A program made the translations under genes and the position numbers. Below, in pieces: positions 26,611-35,417 of a DNA stretch of 64,000 bases. Within the stretch, counting starts at the first letter, position 1. Every line of letters begins with the position of its first letter. Source of the stretch: Nocardioides sp. URHA0020 (GTDB lineage: Bacteria > Actinomycetota > Actinomycetes > Propionibacteriales > Nocardioidaceae). The stretch is from positions 203,143 to 267,142 of the forward strand of contig NZ_KK211171.1 of assembly GCF_000620705.1 (NCBI RefSeq), written 5' to 3'. A model generated the notes under the pieces. That model did not search any database, was not told the DNA's origin, and worked only from the letters and a program-made list of their open reading frames with translations.

Positions 26611-28326
26611 TCAGTGCGACTCGCGTGAGACGGCGTCGCCGCTGGAGCCGACCAGGAAGTCGAGGTCGGCGCCGGTGTCGGCCTGCAGGACGGTCTCGAC
26701 GTACAGGCGCTCCCACCCCCGCGTGGGGGCCGCGAAGGCGTCGACGGCGGCGCGCGCCGGCGTCCTGCTCGCCAGCTCCTCGTCGGACAGCTCGACGTCG
26801 AGACGCCGGCCCGCGACGTCCAGCACGATGACGTCGCCGGTGCGGACCAGGCCGAGCGGGCCACCGGCGGCCGCCTCGGGCGAGACGTGCAGCACGACGG
26901 TGCCGTACGCCGTACCGCTCATCCGGCCGTCGCAGACCCGGACCATGTCGCGCACCCCCGCCTCCACCAGCTTCTTGGGCATCGGGAGGTTGGCGACCTC
27001 GGGCATGCCGGGGTAGCCGCGAGGTCCGCAGCCGCGCAGCACCAGCACGGAGTCGGCGTCGACCTCGAGGTCCGGGTCGTCGATGCGCGCGTGCAGGTCC
27101 TCGACCGAGTCGAAGACCAGCGCGCGACCGCGGTGCTGGAGCAGCTCCGGGGTGGCGGCGGCCGGCTTGATGACCGCGCCGGTCGGGGCGAGGTTGCCCC
27201 GGAGCACGGCGATGCCCGCGTGCGCCTGGAACGGCTCGGCCCGGGGCCGGATGACCTCCCGGTCCCAGATCTGGGCCTCGCCGAGGTAGCTGACGAGCGG
27301 GCGGCCGGTGACCGTGATCGCCTCCGGGTCGAGCAGGTCCTCGACCTCGCGGAGCACGGCCAGCAGGCCGCCGGCGCGGTGCAGGTCCTCCATCAGGTAC
27401 TGCCCCGCCGGCTGCAGGTTGACCAGCAGCGGCACGTCGGCACCGGTGCGGTCGAAGTCGTCCTGGGTCAGCTCGACGCCGAGGCGGCCGGCGATCGCGA
27501 GCAGGTGCACGACGGCGTTCGTGGAGCCACCGACCGCGGCCAGCGCAACGATCGCGTTGAGGAAGGAGCCGCGGGTGAGGACGGCGCTCGGGCGACGGTC
27601 GGCGGCGACCATCTCGACCGCCAGCCGGCCCGCCTCGTGGGAGCCCTCCAGCAACCGACTGTCCGGCGCTGGCGTACCGGCCGTGCCCGGGATCGTCGAC
27701 CCCAGCGCCTCGGCCACCATCGCCATCGTGGAGGCGGTCCCCATCGTGTTGCAGTGCCCGCGGCTGCGGATCATCGACGACTCCGACCTCAGGAAGTCGG
27801 CCTCCGAGAGCTGCCCGGCGCGCACCTCCTCACTGAGCCGCCAGACGTCGGTGCCGCAGCCGAGGGGTACGCCGCGGAAGGTGCCGGTCAGCATCGGTCC
27901 GCCGGGGACGACGAGCGCCGGGATGTCCACCGACGCGGCCGCCATCAGCAGCGACGGGATCGTCTTGTCGCAGCCGCCGAGCAGCACCACGCCGTCGACG
28001 GGGTTGGCCCGGAGCATCTCCTCGGTGGCCATCGCCGCCATGTTGCGCCACAGCATCGCGGTCGGGCGGACGAGCGTCTCGCCGAGCGACACCACCGGCA
28101 GGTTGAGCGGGATCCCGCCGGCCTCGTAGACACCCTGCTTCACGCTCGCGGCGACCTCGTCGAGGTGCGCGTTGCACGGCGTCAGGTCAGAGGCCGTGTT
28201 GGCGATCGCGATGTGCGGGCGCCCGTCGAAGGCGTGCGCCGGCAGCCCACGGCGCATCCAGGCCCGGTGGATGTAGGCGTTGCGGTCGGTGCCGGCGTAC
28301 CACTGGCTGCTGCGCGGAGGACTCAT
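26611..28326 (-). CDS. IlvD/Edd-family sugar-acid dehydratase
   Basis: The 571-residue protein starts at ATG 28326. Iron-sulfur ligands lie in TPCNAHL, LLGGCDKTIPSLLMA and SRGHCNTMGTAST, and the C-terminal GTAYGTVVLHVSPEAA is conserved in the family. The family dehydrates dihydroxy acids, either 2,3-dihydroxy-isovalerate or aldonic acids. The gene is divergent from an IclR regulator and close to lactonase, dehydrogenase and FAH hydrolase genes. That context indicates a sugar-acid dehydratase (pentonate or deoxyhexonate) producing a 2-keto-3-deoxy acid rather than a branched-chain biosynthetic enzyme. The precise sugar is not determined. Confidence 0.85.
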   Translation of the reverse strand: MSPPRSSQWYAGTDRNAYIHRAWMRRGLPAHAFDGRPHIAIANTASDLTPCNAHLDEVAASVKQGVYEAGGIPLNLPVVSLGETLVRPTAMLWRNMAAMATEEMLRANPVDGVVLLGGCDKTIPSLLMAAASVDIPALVVPGGPMLTGTFRGVPLGCGTDVWRLSEEVRAGQLSEADFLRSESSMIRSRGHCNTMGTASTMAMVAEALGSTIPGTAGTPAPDSRLLEGSHEAGRLAVEMVAADRRPSAVLTRGSFLNAIVALAAVGGSTNAVVHLLAIAGRLGVELTQDDFDRTGADVPLLVNLQPAGQYLMEDLHRAGGLLAVLREVEDLLDPEAITVTGRPLVSYLGEAQIWDREVIRPRAEPFQAHAGIAVLRGNLAPTGAVIKPAAATPELLQHRGRALVFDSVEDLHARIDDPDLEVDADSVLVLRGCGPRGYPGMPEVANLPMPKKLVEAGVRDMVRVCDGRMSGTAYGTVVLHVSPEAAAGGPLGLVRTGDVIVLDVAGRRLDVELSDEELASRTPARAAVDAFAAPTRGWERLYVETVLQADTGADLDFLVGSSGDAVSRESH

Positions 28327-28328
28327 GC

Positions 28329-28345
28329 GTTCCAATTCTCGAAAC
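28329..28345. promoter_or_regulatory. Candidate IclR operator between divergent dehydratase and regulator genes
   Basis: GTTCC-AATTCTC-GAAAC is a near-palindrome (GTTYC/GRAAC half-sites) in the 40-base divergent gap. A possible minus-10 element TAGCAT follows at 28353-28358, before the GTG of the regulator. A single site here could control both directions. Confidence 0.45.
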
Positions 28346-28366
28346 TGTGGTCTAGCATCCGGAATC

Positions 28367-29134
28367 GTGACCGAGGCTACAGCGAGCGACGAGCGGCTGG
28401 TCGGATCCGACCGCGTGCTCGCCGTCCTCGCGGTCCTCGCACGCTACTCCGACGGCGTCGGCCTGGAGGAGATCACGGCTGCGGTCGGCAGCCCGAAGCC
28501 CACCGTGCACCGGGCGCTCGGGTCGCTGCGCCGCGCCGGGTTCGCCGTCCAGGACGGCCGCGGCCGCTACCTGCTTGGCGACGAGTTCCTGCGCCTGGCC
28601 TTCACCCACCACGAGGGCCGGCCCGACCACGTGCGGGTCGGCGCGACGCTGCAGCGGCTGGCCGAGCGGTACGGCGAGACCGCGCACTACACCGTGCTCC
28701 AGGACGAGTCCGTCGTCTACCGCTCGAAGGTCGACCCGGCCCAGGGGGCGGTCCGGCTCACCTCGGTCGTCGGCGGCCGCAACCCCGCGCACGCCACGGC
28801 GGCCGGCAAGCTGCTGCTCTCCTACCGGCTGCCCGACCGCGCCGCGGTCGCCTCGTGGGCCCGCGGTCGCACCCTGGCCCGTCGCACCGACACGACGATC
28901 ACCACCGTCGACGCCCTGCACGAGGAGCTCGAGCTGGTCCGCGCCCGCGGCTACAGCGTCGACGACCAGGAGAACGAGCCCGGCATCCACTGCCTCGCGA
29001 TCCCGGCGTTCCTCACCGGTCCCACCGTGCCCAGCGGGGCGATCAGCATCAGCGCCCTCGCCTACCGCACCCCACTCGCCCGTCTCGTCGACGACGTCGA
29101 CGCGATCCGCGCTCTCACGGAGGAACGCCCATGA
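28367..29134 (+). CDS. IclR-family transcriptional regulator
   Basis: The 255-residue protein starts at GTG 28367. The N-terminal winged helix (about 15-75) reads RVLAVLAVLARYSDGVGLEEI then SPKPTVHRALGSLRRAGF. The C-terminal effector-binding domain has AHYTVLQDESVVYRSKVDP, HATAAGKLLLS and GYSVDDQENEPGIHCLAIPAF, all IclR signatures. Family members sense aromatic or sugar-derived acids and regulate adjacent catabolic genes. Its stop overlaps the SMP-30 gene start (ATGA, 29131-29134), so it heads the catabolic operon and autoregulation is likely. Confidence 0.92.
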   Translation: MTEATASDERLVGSDRVLAVLAVLARYSDGVGLEEITAAVGSPKPTVHRALGSLRRAGFAVQDGRGRYLLGDEFLRLAFTHHEGRPDHVRVGATLQRLAERYGETAHYTVLQDESVVYRSKVDPAQGAVRLTSVVGGRNPAHATAAGKLLLSYRLPDRAAVASWARGRTLARRTDTTITTVDALHEELELVRARGYSVDDQENEPGIHCLAIPAFLTGPTVPSGAISISALAYRTPLARLVDDVDAIRALTEERP

Positions 29135-30027
29135 CCAGTGCCGAGCAGGTCACCGACCCGATCTACGAGCTCGCGGAAGGACCGGTCTGGGACGCACCCC
29201 GCAGCCGTCTGCTCTGGGTCGACATCCTCGCGGGCCTGGTGCTCGAGGGACGCCTCGACGCCGGTGCGGTCGAGGTGACGCGGCAGCACCGGTTCGCGTC
29301 GTACGTCGGCGCCGTGGCGCCCGCCGCGGACGGCACGCTGCTGGTCGCCGACCACCGCCGGCTGACGCGGGTCGCGCTGGACGGCGTGCGCACCTCCGGC
29401 CCCGACCTCTTCGTCGACCACCCCGACGACCGGTGGAACGACGCGGTCTGCGACGCGCGCGGACGCTTCCTCGTCGGCACCGTCTCGCTGACGGGGGCGC
29501 GCCACTCCCAGCGCCTCTTGCGGGTCGACGGCGCGCGCACGACCGTGCTCGACGACGACCTCGGGCTGGGCAACGGGATGGCGTTCTCCCCCGACGGCTC
29601 GCAGCTCTACAGCGTCGACAGCGTCCCGGCCCGGCGGGTCTGGGTCCGCGACTACGACCAGGACTCGGGCGCCGTCGGACCGCGCCGCCCGGCGCTCGAC
29701 CTGGACGACGCCGTGCCCGACGGCCTGTGCGTCGACGCCGACGGCAACCTCTGGCTCGCCGCCTGGAGCCAGGGCCAGGTGCGTTGCTACTCGACGGCCG
29801 GCGCCCTGCTCGACGTGATCCAGCTGCCCGCTCCCCACACGACCAGCCTCGCCTTCGTCGGCGCCGACCTCGATCAGCTGCTGATCACCACCGCCCGTGG
29901 TGAGCTGTCGCCCGAGGAGCAGGCGGAGCACCCGCTCTCGGGCAGCCTCTTCCTCGCCCGGCCCGGCTGCACCGGCCTGCCGACCCACCCCTGGTCCGGG
30001 CACCTCGACACCCAGGAGACACCGTGA
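29131..30027 (+). CDS. SMP-30/gluconolactonase family lactonase
   Basis: The 298-residue six-bladed propeller starts with ELAEGPVWD, whose Glu is the first metal ligand. It continues with VGAVAPAADGTLLVAD, RWNDAVCDARGRFLVGT (Asn ligand), LGNGMAFSPDGSQLYSVDS (Asn/Asp) and DGLCVDADGNLWLAAW. The family hydrolyses aldonolactones to aldonic acids with a divalent metal. In this operon it would open the lactone made by a sugar dehydrogenase and hand the acid to the IlvD/Edd dehydratase. Both ends overlap neighbouring genes by 4 bases. Confidence 0.88.
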   Translation: MTSAEQVTDPIYELAEGPVWDAPRSRLLWVDILAGLVLEGRLDAGAVEVTRQHRFASYVGAVAPAADGTLLVADHRRLTRVALDGVRTSGPDLFVDHPDDRWNDAVCDARGRFLVGTVSLTGARHSQRLLRVDGARTTVLDDDLGLGNGMAFSPDGSQLYSVDSVPARRVWVRDYDQDSGAVGPRRPALDLDDAVPDGLCVDADGNLWLAAWSQGQVRCYSTAGALLDVIQLPAPHTTSLAFVGADLDQLLITTARGELSPEEQAEHPLSGSLFLARPGCTGLPTHPWSGHLDTQETP

Positions 30028-30884
30028 AGCTGATGCGCCTCGGCCCTCTCGGCGCCGAACGCCCCGTCGTACGCCTCGACGACACGACGTACGTCGACGT
30101 CTCGGACGTGGTCGACGACTTCGACGAGTCGTTCTTCGGTGCCGGCGGCCTCGCCTCGCTCGGTGCCCCGGTCGAGGAGCGGACGGCGAGCGGTGACGTC
30201 TCCACGTTCGGCGACGAGCGCGTCGGCGCCCCGATCGCGCGACCGCACCAGATCCTCTGCATCGGCCTCAACTACAGCGACCACGCCGCCGAGACCGGCC
30301 AGAGCGTCCCGGACGAGCCGATCCTCTTCACCAAGTCGCCCAACACCATCGTCGGCCCGTACGACGACGTGCGGATCCCGCGCGGCTCGACCAAGCCCGA
30401 CTGGGAGGTCGAGCTCGGCATCGTGATCGGCCGGCGCACGTCGTACCTGGACTCGGTCGAGGAGGCGCGGGACGCGATCGCGGGCTTCGTGCTGGTCAAC
30501 GACGTCAGCGAGCGTGCCTTCCAGATGGAGCGCAGCGGCCAGTGGTCGAAGGGCAAGTCGGCCGAGACCTTCAATCCGACCGGCCCGTGGCTGGTCACCC
30601 CGGACGAGATCGACGACGTGCTTTCGCTGGGGATGTGGCTCGACGTCAACGGCACGCGGCGGCAGACCGGATCGACGGCGACGATGGTCTTCGACCCCTA
30701 CGTCATCGTCCACCACCTCAGCCAGTTCATGGTGCTCGAGCCGGGCGACCTGATCGACACCGGCACGCCGCCCGGGGTGGGCATGGGGCTGGATCCCCAG
30801 GTGTGGCTGGCTCCTGGCGACGTGATGGAGCTGGGCATCGACGGTCTGGGGACGCAGCGCCAGCACGTGATCGGGCCACGCTGA
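30024..30884 (+). CDS. Fumarylacetoacetate hydrolase (FAH) family hydrolase, candidate diketo-deoxy sugar-acid hydrolase
   Basis: The 286-residue protein has the FAH C-terminal domain. CIGLNYSDHAAETG provides the catalytic region, DWEVELGIVIGRR gives two metal-binding glutamates, and VLVNDVSERAFQ the aspartate. SKGKSAETFNPTGPWLVTPDEI and TGTPPGVGMG are conserved in the 2,4-diketo-3-deoxy-fuconate/rhamnonate hydrolase subgroup. That group cleaves the diketo acid to pyruvate plus a small hydroxy acid. The start is GTG, overlapping the SMP-30 stop. Acylpyruvate hydrolysis is the fallback description. Context strongly favours a sugar-acid role. Confidence 0.82.
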   Translation: MKLMRLGPLGAERPVVRLDDTTYVDVSDVVDDFDESFFGAGGLASLGAPVEERTASGDVSTFGDERVGAPIARPHQILCIGLNYSDHAAETGQSVPDEPILFTKSPNTIVGPYDDVRIPRGSTKPDWEVELGIVIGRRTSYLDSVEEARDAIAGFVLVNDVSERAFQMERSGQWSKGKSAETFNPTGPWLVTPDEIDDVLSLGMWLDVNGTRRQTGSTATMVFDPYVIVHHLSQFMVLEPGDLIDTGTPPGVGMGLDPQVWLAPGDVMELGIDGLGTQRQHVIGPR

Positions 30885-30885
30885 C

Positions 30886-31905
30886 GTGCGTGCCTTCGTG
30901 CTCACCGGCCCCGGGGAGTCATCGGTCCAGGACGTCCCGCCGCCGGCCGCCGGACCGGGCGAGGTGGTGGTCGACGTCGCCCGCGTCGGGGTCTGCGGCA
31001 CCGACATGGAGATGGCCTCCGGACAGATGGAGTACCTGCACGACGGGCTCGCCCACTACCCGGTGCGCCCGGGCCACGAGTGGTGCGGCACCGTGTCCGC
31101 GGTCGGCGCCGGCGTGCACGAGTCGTGGCTGGGACGCCGTACGACGGGTGACACGCAGCTCGGCTGCGGGCGCTGCCACCGCTGCCGGACCGGCCGGCAG
31201 CACGTCTGCGACGACCGCTTCGAGATCGGTCTGCGTCGCGGCTTCCACGGCGCCCTGGCCGAGCAGCTGGCCGTGCCGGTCAGCACCCTCCTGCCGCTGC
31301 CCGACGCGGTCGACGATGCCGCCGGAGCGATGGTCGAGCCCGGAGGCAACGCGCTGCGCGCGGTCCGCGCGGCGTACGTCGAGCCGGGCGAGCGGCTGCT
31401 GGTCCTGGGACCCGGCACCATCGGCCTGCTGGCGGCCCGCTTCGCGCTGGCGCAGGGCTGCGAGGTCCACGTCGTCGGCGTGACCAGGTCGTCGCTGGAG
31501 TTCGCGACGTCGCTCGGGGTCGACGGCGCCTGGACGGCCGAGACGCTGCCCGACCTCCGCTGGGACGGCGTCATCGACGCCTCCAACCACGCGTCGTCGC
31601 CGACGCGGGCGGCCGAGCTCGTCGACGCCGGCCGCCGGATCGTCCTGATCGGGCTGTCCGAGGCACCCAGCCTGCTCGACACCCGGACGCTGGTGATGAA
31701 CGACGTCACCGTCACCGGCATCCTCAGCGCCTCGCCCGGTCTGGCCGGCGCGATCGAGCTGTACGCCGCGGGCGAGGTCGACCCCCGCCCGCTGATCGCC
31801 GCGACCGTGGGCCTCGACGAGGTCGGCGCCGTGCTCGCGGGCACCCGACCGGCGGGCGCGGGAGCCGGACCCAAGATCCACGTCGATCCACGGACCAGGA
31901 GCTGA
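30886..31905 (+). CDS. Zinc-dependent medium-chain dehydrogenase (sugar or polyol dehydrogenase)
   Basis: The 339-residue MDR enzyme has catalytic zinc ligands C37 (GVCGTDME) and H64-E65 (GHEWCG), and structural zinc cysteines C94, C97, C100 and C108. The cofactor motif LLVLGPGTIGLLAARFA follows. GTDME and the overall layout recall glucose/threonine-type dehydrogenases rather than simple alcohol dehydrogenases. In this operon it is a candidate for the first oxidation of the sugar to its lactone, or for oxidation of the deoxy-ketoacid. GTG start, one base after the previous stop. Confidence 0.82.
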   Translation: MRAFVLTGPGESSVQDVPPPAAGPGEVVVDVARVGVCGTDMEMASGQMEYLHDGLAHYPVRPGHEWCGTVSAVGAGVHESWLGRRTTGDTQLGCGRCHRCRTGRQHVCDDRFEIGLRRGFHGALAEQLAVPVSTLLPLPDAVDDAAGAMVEPGGNALRAVRAAYVEPGERLLVLGPGTIGLLAARFALAQGCEVHVVGVTRSSLEFATSLGVDGAWTAETLPDLRWDGVIDASNHASSPTRAAELVDAGRRIVLIGLSEAPSLLDTRTLVMNDVTVTGILSASPGLAGAIELYAAGEVDPRPLIAATVGLDEVGAVLAGTRPAGAGAGPKIHVDPRTRS

Positions 31906-31906
31906 G

Positions 31907-32650
31907 ATGAGCGACTTCGACGGACTGACCGCCCTCGTCACCGGCGGCGCGAGCGGGATCGGCGCGGCGACCGCCGCGCTGCTGGCCGCGCGCGGCGCGC
32001 GCGTCGCGATCCTGGACCGCGCCGTCCCCGGCACCAGCGGCTTCCTGGAGCTGTCCTGCGACATCACCGACCGCGCCGCCGTGGACGCCAGCGTCGCCGA
32101 GGCTGCGGCCGCGCTGGGTGGGATCGACGTCCTGGTCAACAACGCGGGCATCGGCGCCATCGGCGACGTCTCGGACAACGACGACGCCGAGTGGGCGCGG
32201 GTGCTCGACGTCAACGTGGTGGGGATGGCGCGGGTCTCGGCCGCTGCCCTCCCCCACCTGCGTCGATCCGGGCACGCGGTGGTCGTCAACGTCAGCTCGG
32301 TGGTCGCCGCGGTCGGCGTGCCCCAGCGTGCGCTCTACTCGGCCAGCAAGGGCGCCGTCGCGACCCTGACCCTCGCGATGGCCGCCGACCACGTCACGGA
32401 GGGCATCCGCGTCAACGCGGTGCTCCCCGGCACGGCCGACACCCCGTGGATCGGACGCCTCCTCGACCAGGCCGAGGACCCGGTCGCGGCCGCTGCGGCG
32501 CTCAAGGCCCGTCAGCCGCTCGGGCGCCTGGTCGCTCCGGAGGAGGTCGCGCACGCGATCGTCTACCTGGCCAGCCCGCTCAGCGCCTCCACGACGGGCA
32601 CGCTGCTGGGTGTCGACGGCGGGATGGCGTCGCTACGGTTGCCGTCATGA
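31907..32650 (+). CDS. Short-chain dehydrogenase/reductase (SDR)
   Basis: A classical 247-residue SDR: TGGASGIG (12-19), NNAG (78-81), and catalytic Ser130-Ser131 with Tyr144 and Lys148 (YSASK). GTADTPWI after the active site and the terminal GTLLGVDGGMA complete the fold. In kinase-free sugar pathways an SDR oxidises either the free sugar or the 2-keto-3-deoxy acid at C4; the latter is needed to supply the FAH hydrolase. Which of the two dehydrogenases does which step cannot be read from sequence. ATG one base after the upstream stop. Confidence 0.87.
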   Translation: MSDFDGLTALVTGGASGIGAATAALLAARGARVAILDRAVPGTSGFLELSCDITDRAAVDASVAEAAAALGGIDVLVNNAGIGAIGDVSDNDDAEWARVLDVNVVGMARVSAAALPHLRRSGHAVVVNVSSVVAAVGVPQRALYSASKGAVATLTLAMAADHVTEGIRVNAVLPGTADTPWIGRLLDQAEDPVAAAAALKARQPLGRLVAPEEVAHAIVYLASPLSASTTGTLLGVDGGMASLRLPS

Positions 32651-33120
32651 CCGACCGCACCCTGCTCGACCAGCTGATCGCCCAGGAGCAGCGGCTGGTC
32701 TTCGAGTCCTTCGGCGTCGAGGACGCCTGGCAGCTCGGCGTCGCGCTGCGCGAGGCCGCGGCGGCGCGCCGCCTGCCCGTCGCCATCTCCGTGCGCCGCA
32801 ACGGTCAGCGGCTCTTCCACAGCGCGCTGTCCGGGGCCTCGGCCGACAACGACGGCTGGCTGGATCGCAAGTGCGCCGTCGTCGACCGCTACGGCTGCTC
32901 GTCGCTGCGGGTCGGTGAGCAGTTCCGGGTCGCCGGCAAGTCCTTCGACACCGACGCGCGGCTCGACCTCACGACGTACGCCGCGCACGGTGGTGCGTTC
33001 CCGATCCTGGTGCGCGGCACCGGCTGCGTCGGCACGGTCGCCGTCTCCGGCCTCCCGCAGCTCGAGGACCACCAGCTCGTCGTCGACGTGCTCGAGCTCG
33101 TCCTGGGACTCCGCGAGTAG
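32647..33120 (+). CDS. UPF0303 / heme-degrading-domain (DUF336-like) protein
   Basis: A 157-residue protein with QEQRLVFESFGVEDAWQLG, VAISVRRNGQRLFHSALSG, VVDRYGCSSLRVG and GTVAVSGLPQLEDHQLVVDVL, matching UPF0303 proteins of the GlcG/HbpS-like fold. The family often sits in sugar or hydroxy-acid catabolic operons without a known activity; haem binding is reported only for relatives. The start overlaps the SDR stop (ATGA), so it is cotranscribed with the catabolic genes. Confidence 0.8.
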   Translation: MTDRTLLDQLIAQEQRLVFESFGVEDAWQLGVALREAAAARRLPVAISVRRNGQRLFHSALSGASADNDGWLDRKCAVVDRYGCSSLRVGEQFRVAGKSFDTDARLDLTTYAAHGGAFPILVRGTGCVGTVAVSGLPQLEDHQLVVDVLELVLGLRE

Positions 33121-33127
33121 CGTCCGA

Positions 33128-34639
33128 GTGGTGAGCAACCTCGCCGACGCGATCTTCGAGCACGCCGCCCACGACCCGGGCAGACCGGCCGTCCGGTCGG
33201 GTGACCAGGTCGTCACGTACGGCGAGCTGCGCGACCGCGTGGCGGCGTACGCCCGTGAGGTCGGCGCGGCCGGCATCCGCCCCGGGGACCGGGTCGTGCT
33301 GATCGCGCCGACGGGGCCGGAGTTCGTGGTCGCCTACTACGGGCTGCACGCGGCCGGAGCCGTGCTGATCACCATGAACGTGATGGCCACCGCCCCCGAG
33401 ATCGACTACGTCCTCGGGGACGCCGAGGCCTCGCTGGTCGTCGCCTGGCACGAGGCCGCCACGGCCGCGACTGCGGCGGCGACCGGCCGCGGGCTCCCGC
33501 TCCGGGTCCTCGGGCCGCTCGCGGACCAGCCTGTCGTGGTCCCGGCGGCGACCCCCACGGCGCCGGTCGACCGGGCCGACGACGACACCGCGGTCATCAT
33601 CTACACCTCCGGCACGACCGGGCGGCCGAAGGGCGCCGAGCTCGGGGTCGCCGGGATCTTCGCGCTCGTCGAGGCGGCGCGGGCGCGGCTGAGCTTCGAC
33701 CCCGCGACGGACCGGGCCGGCACCGCGCTGCCGCTCTTCCACGTCTACGGTCAGCTGATCGTCCTGCACATCTCGATCTCGCTGGGCGCGCCGGTCTCGC
33801 TGCTGCACCCCTTCGAGCCGACCCGGATGCTCGAGATGGTCCGCGACCACCGGCTCACCATCGTCTCCGGGGTGCCGGCCATGTGGATCGCCATGCTCCA
33901 CGCCGCGGGCGACACGGCACCGGAGGACTTCGCGCAGCTGCGGCTGGCCTCCTCCGGTGGCGCGTCGCTCCCGGCGGAGGTGATCCGCGCCTTCCAGGAG
34001 CGCTTCGGCGTGCTGCTCCGCGAGGGCTACGGCCTCAGCGAGACCTCCGGGTGGGCCACGTCGACGCCCCACGACCAGGAGCCGAAGATCGGCGCGGTCG
34101 GCCGCGCCGTGCCCGGCATGCAGCTCGAGATCCGCGACCCGCTCGGTGCCGCGGTGCCGACCGGCGAGGTCGGCGAGGTGTGGGTCAAGGGGCCGATCGT
34201 GATGAAGGGCTACTGGCGCAACCCCGAGGCCACCGCCGAGGCGATCCAGGACGGCTGGCTGCGCACCGGCGACCTCGGCACCCTCGACGAGGACGGCGAC
34301 CTGCGCATCGTCGACCGGCTCAAGGAGCTGATCATCCGCGGCGGCTACAACGTCTACCCCCGCGAGGTCGAGGAGGTGCTCTACCAGCACCCCGACATCG
34401 TGGAGGCCGCCGTGATCGGGGTCGCGGACGCGACGTACGGCGAGGAGGTCGCCGCCGTGATCGTGCTGCGCGACGGCGCTGACCTGTCGACCGAGGCGCT
34501 CCGCGCGTGGGCGAAGGAGCGCCTCAGCGCCTACAAGGTCCCGCACCTCGTGCAGGTGCTTCCGGCCCTGCCCAAGGGACCGTCGGGCAAGATCCTCAAG
34601 CGCGCGATCGACCGCGACCGGCTGCGGGCCGGCGGCTAG
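33128..34639 (+). CDS. AMP-dependent acyl-CoA synthetase/ligase
   Basis: The 503-residue adenylating enzyme has the P-loop IIYTSGTTGRPKGAE, GYGLSETSGW, the hinge GWLRTGDLGTLDEDGDLRIVDRLKE, GGYNVYPREVEEVLY, and the catalytic Lys in PKGPSGKILKR. It activates a carboxylic acid to its CoA thioester through an acyl-adenylate. The start is one of two adjacent GTGs (33128 or 33131). It follows UPF0303 by 7 bases and ends the operon. Its substrate is unclear: a short or medium acid derived from the sugar pathway, or an unrelated fatty acid. Confidence 0.85.
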   Translation: MVSNLADAIFEHAAHDPGRPAVRSGDQVVTYGELRDRVAAYAREVGAAGIRPGDRVVLIAPTGPEFVVAYYGLHAAGAVLITMNVMATAPEIDYVLGDAEASLVVAWHEAATAATAAATGRGLPLRVLGPLADQPVVVPAATPTAPVDRADDDTAVIIYTSGTTGRPKGAELGVAGIFALVEAARARLSFDPATDRAGTALPLFHVYGQLIVLHISISLGAPVSLLHPFEPTRMLEMVRDHRLTIVSGVPAMWIAMLHAAGDTAPEDFAQLRLASSGGASLPAEVIRAFQERFGVLLREGYGLSETSGWATSTPHDQEPKIGAVGRAVPGMQLEIRDPLGAAVPTGEVGEVWVKGPIVMKGYWRNPEATAEAIQDGWLRTGDLGTLDEDGDLRIVDRLKELIIRGGYNVYPREVEEVLYQHPDIVEAAVIGVADATYGEEVAAVIVLRDGADLSTEALRAWAKERLSAYKVPHLVQVLPALPKGPSGKILKRAIDRDRLRAGG

Positions 34640-35235
34640 CTCAGCCGGCCGTAGCTCGGCAGCTTGAAGCTGCGCTCCAGGTGCCCGCCCCGCATGTCGG
34701 TGCGGCGGTTGCCGATGACCGCGATGATCGTGTAGCCGCGGCGCTCGAAGGACTTGCGGCACCGCACCTTGCCGGCGACCAGCGACTGCTGCGGGCTGTG
34801 CCGGACGCAGACGGCCCTGAACCGGTAGCCGGCGTCGCGCAGGACCTGCGGGGTGTCGCCGAGCTGGCCCTTCGTGCGCCCGGTCGCGAAGTAGACCGTC
34901 ACGCCCAGCCGGTCCGCCCGGCGGGCGAACGCCAGGACCTTCTTCACCGGGCGGGGCCAGGCGTACTCGGTCGCGATCGAGGTGTTGTCGATGTCGAGGA
35001 CGACCGCGAGTCTCTCGCCGGGCCGGCGCGCCTCGGCGCGGCGTCCGAGGTAGCTCCAGGAGCCCTCCATGGCGCGGCTGACGTCACGGAGCCAGACCTG
35101 CTTCGAGGGCAGGCCCTGGGCCCGCTGCGACGGTCCAGCGGAGCCGGCGGCCGGACGGTCGGCGTACGCCGCGCCGGGCGCGCCGACGAGGAGGCAGAGA
35201 CAGAAGAGGAGCGGAGCGAGCACGAGGCGGGACAC
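34636..35235 (-). CDS. Secreted HAD-family acid phosphatase (class B-like)
   Basis: The 199-residue protein starts at GTG 35235 with a Sec signal peptide (VSRLVLAPLLFCLCLLVG, cleavage near APGAAYA). The HAD motif VVLDIDNTSIATEY supplies the nucleophile Asp and acid Asp. TVYFATGRTK is motif 2, and FERRGYTIIAVIGNRRTD carries the Lys/Asp-like motif region. This is the acid-phosphatase (HAD IIIB) pattern. It probably dephosphorylates organic phosphates outside the membrane. It converges on the acyl-CoA ligase, the stops overlapping by 4 bases. Confidence 0.82.
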   Translation of the reverse strand: MSRLVLAPLLFCLCLLVGAPGAAYADRPAAGSAGPSQRAQGLPSKQVWLRDVSRAMEGSWSYLGRRAEARRPGERLAVVLDIDNTSIATEYAWPRPVKKVLAFARRADRLGVTVYFATGRTKGQLGDTPQVLRDAGYRFRAVCVRHSPQQSLVAGKVRCRKSFERRGYTIIAVIGNRRTDMRGGHLERSFKLPSYGRLS

Positions 35236-35417
35236 GCTTCGAGCATAGGCACCTCGTCGGCCGATCCACCAAGCCTCCACCCCGTCGGGTGGGGTGGTCC
35301 TCGCACGCGGGTGGGGACACGCCGTCGGCTCCGCCGATGTATCCACGCGCGATCGGAGCCGCTCCTCCCCGTATCTCGTTCTGCCACCGGCAGAGCACTC
35401 TCGGAGGGGAAGAACCG

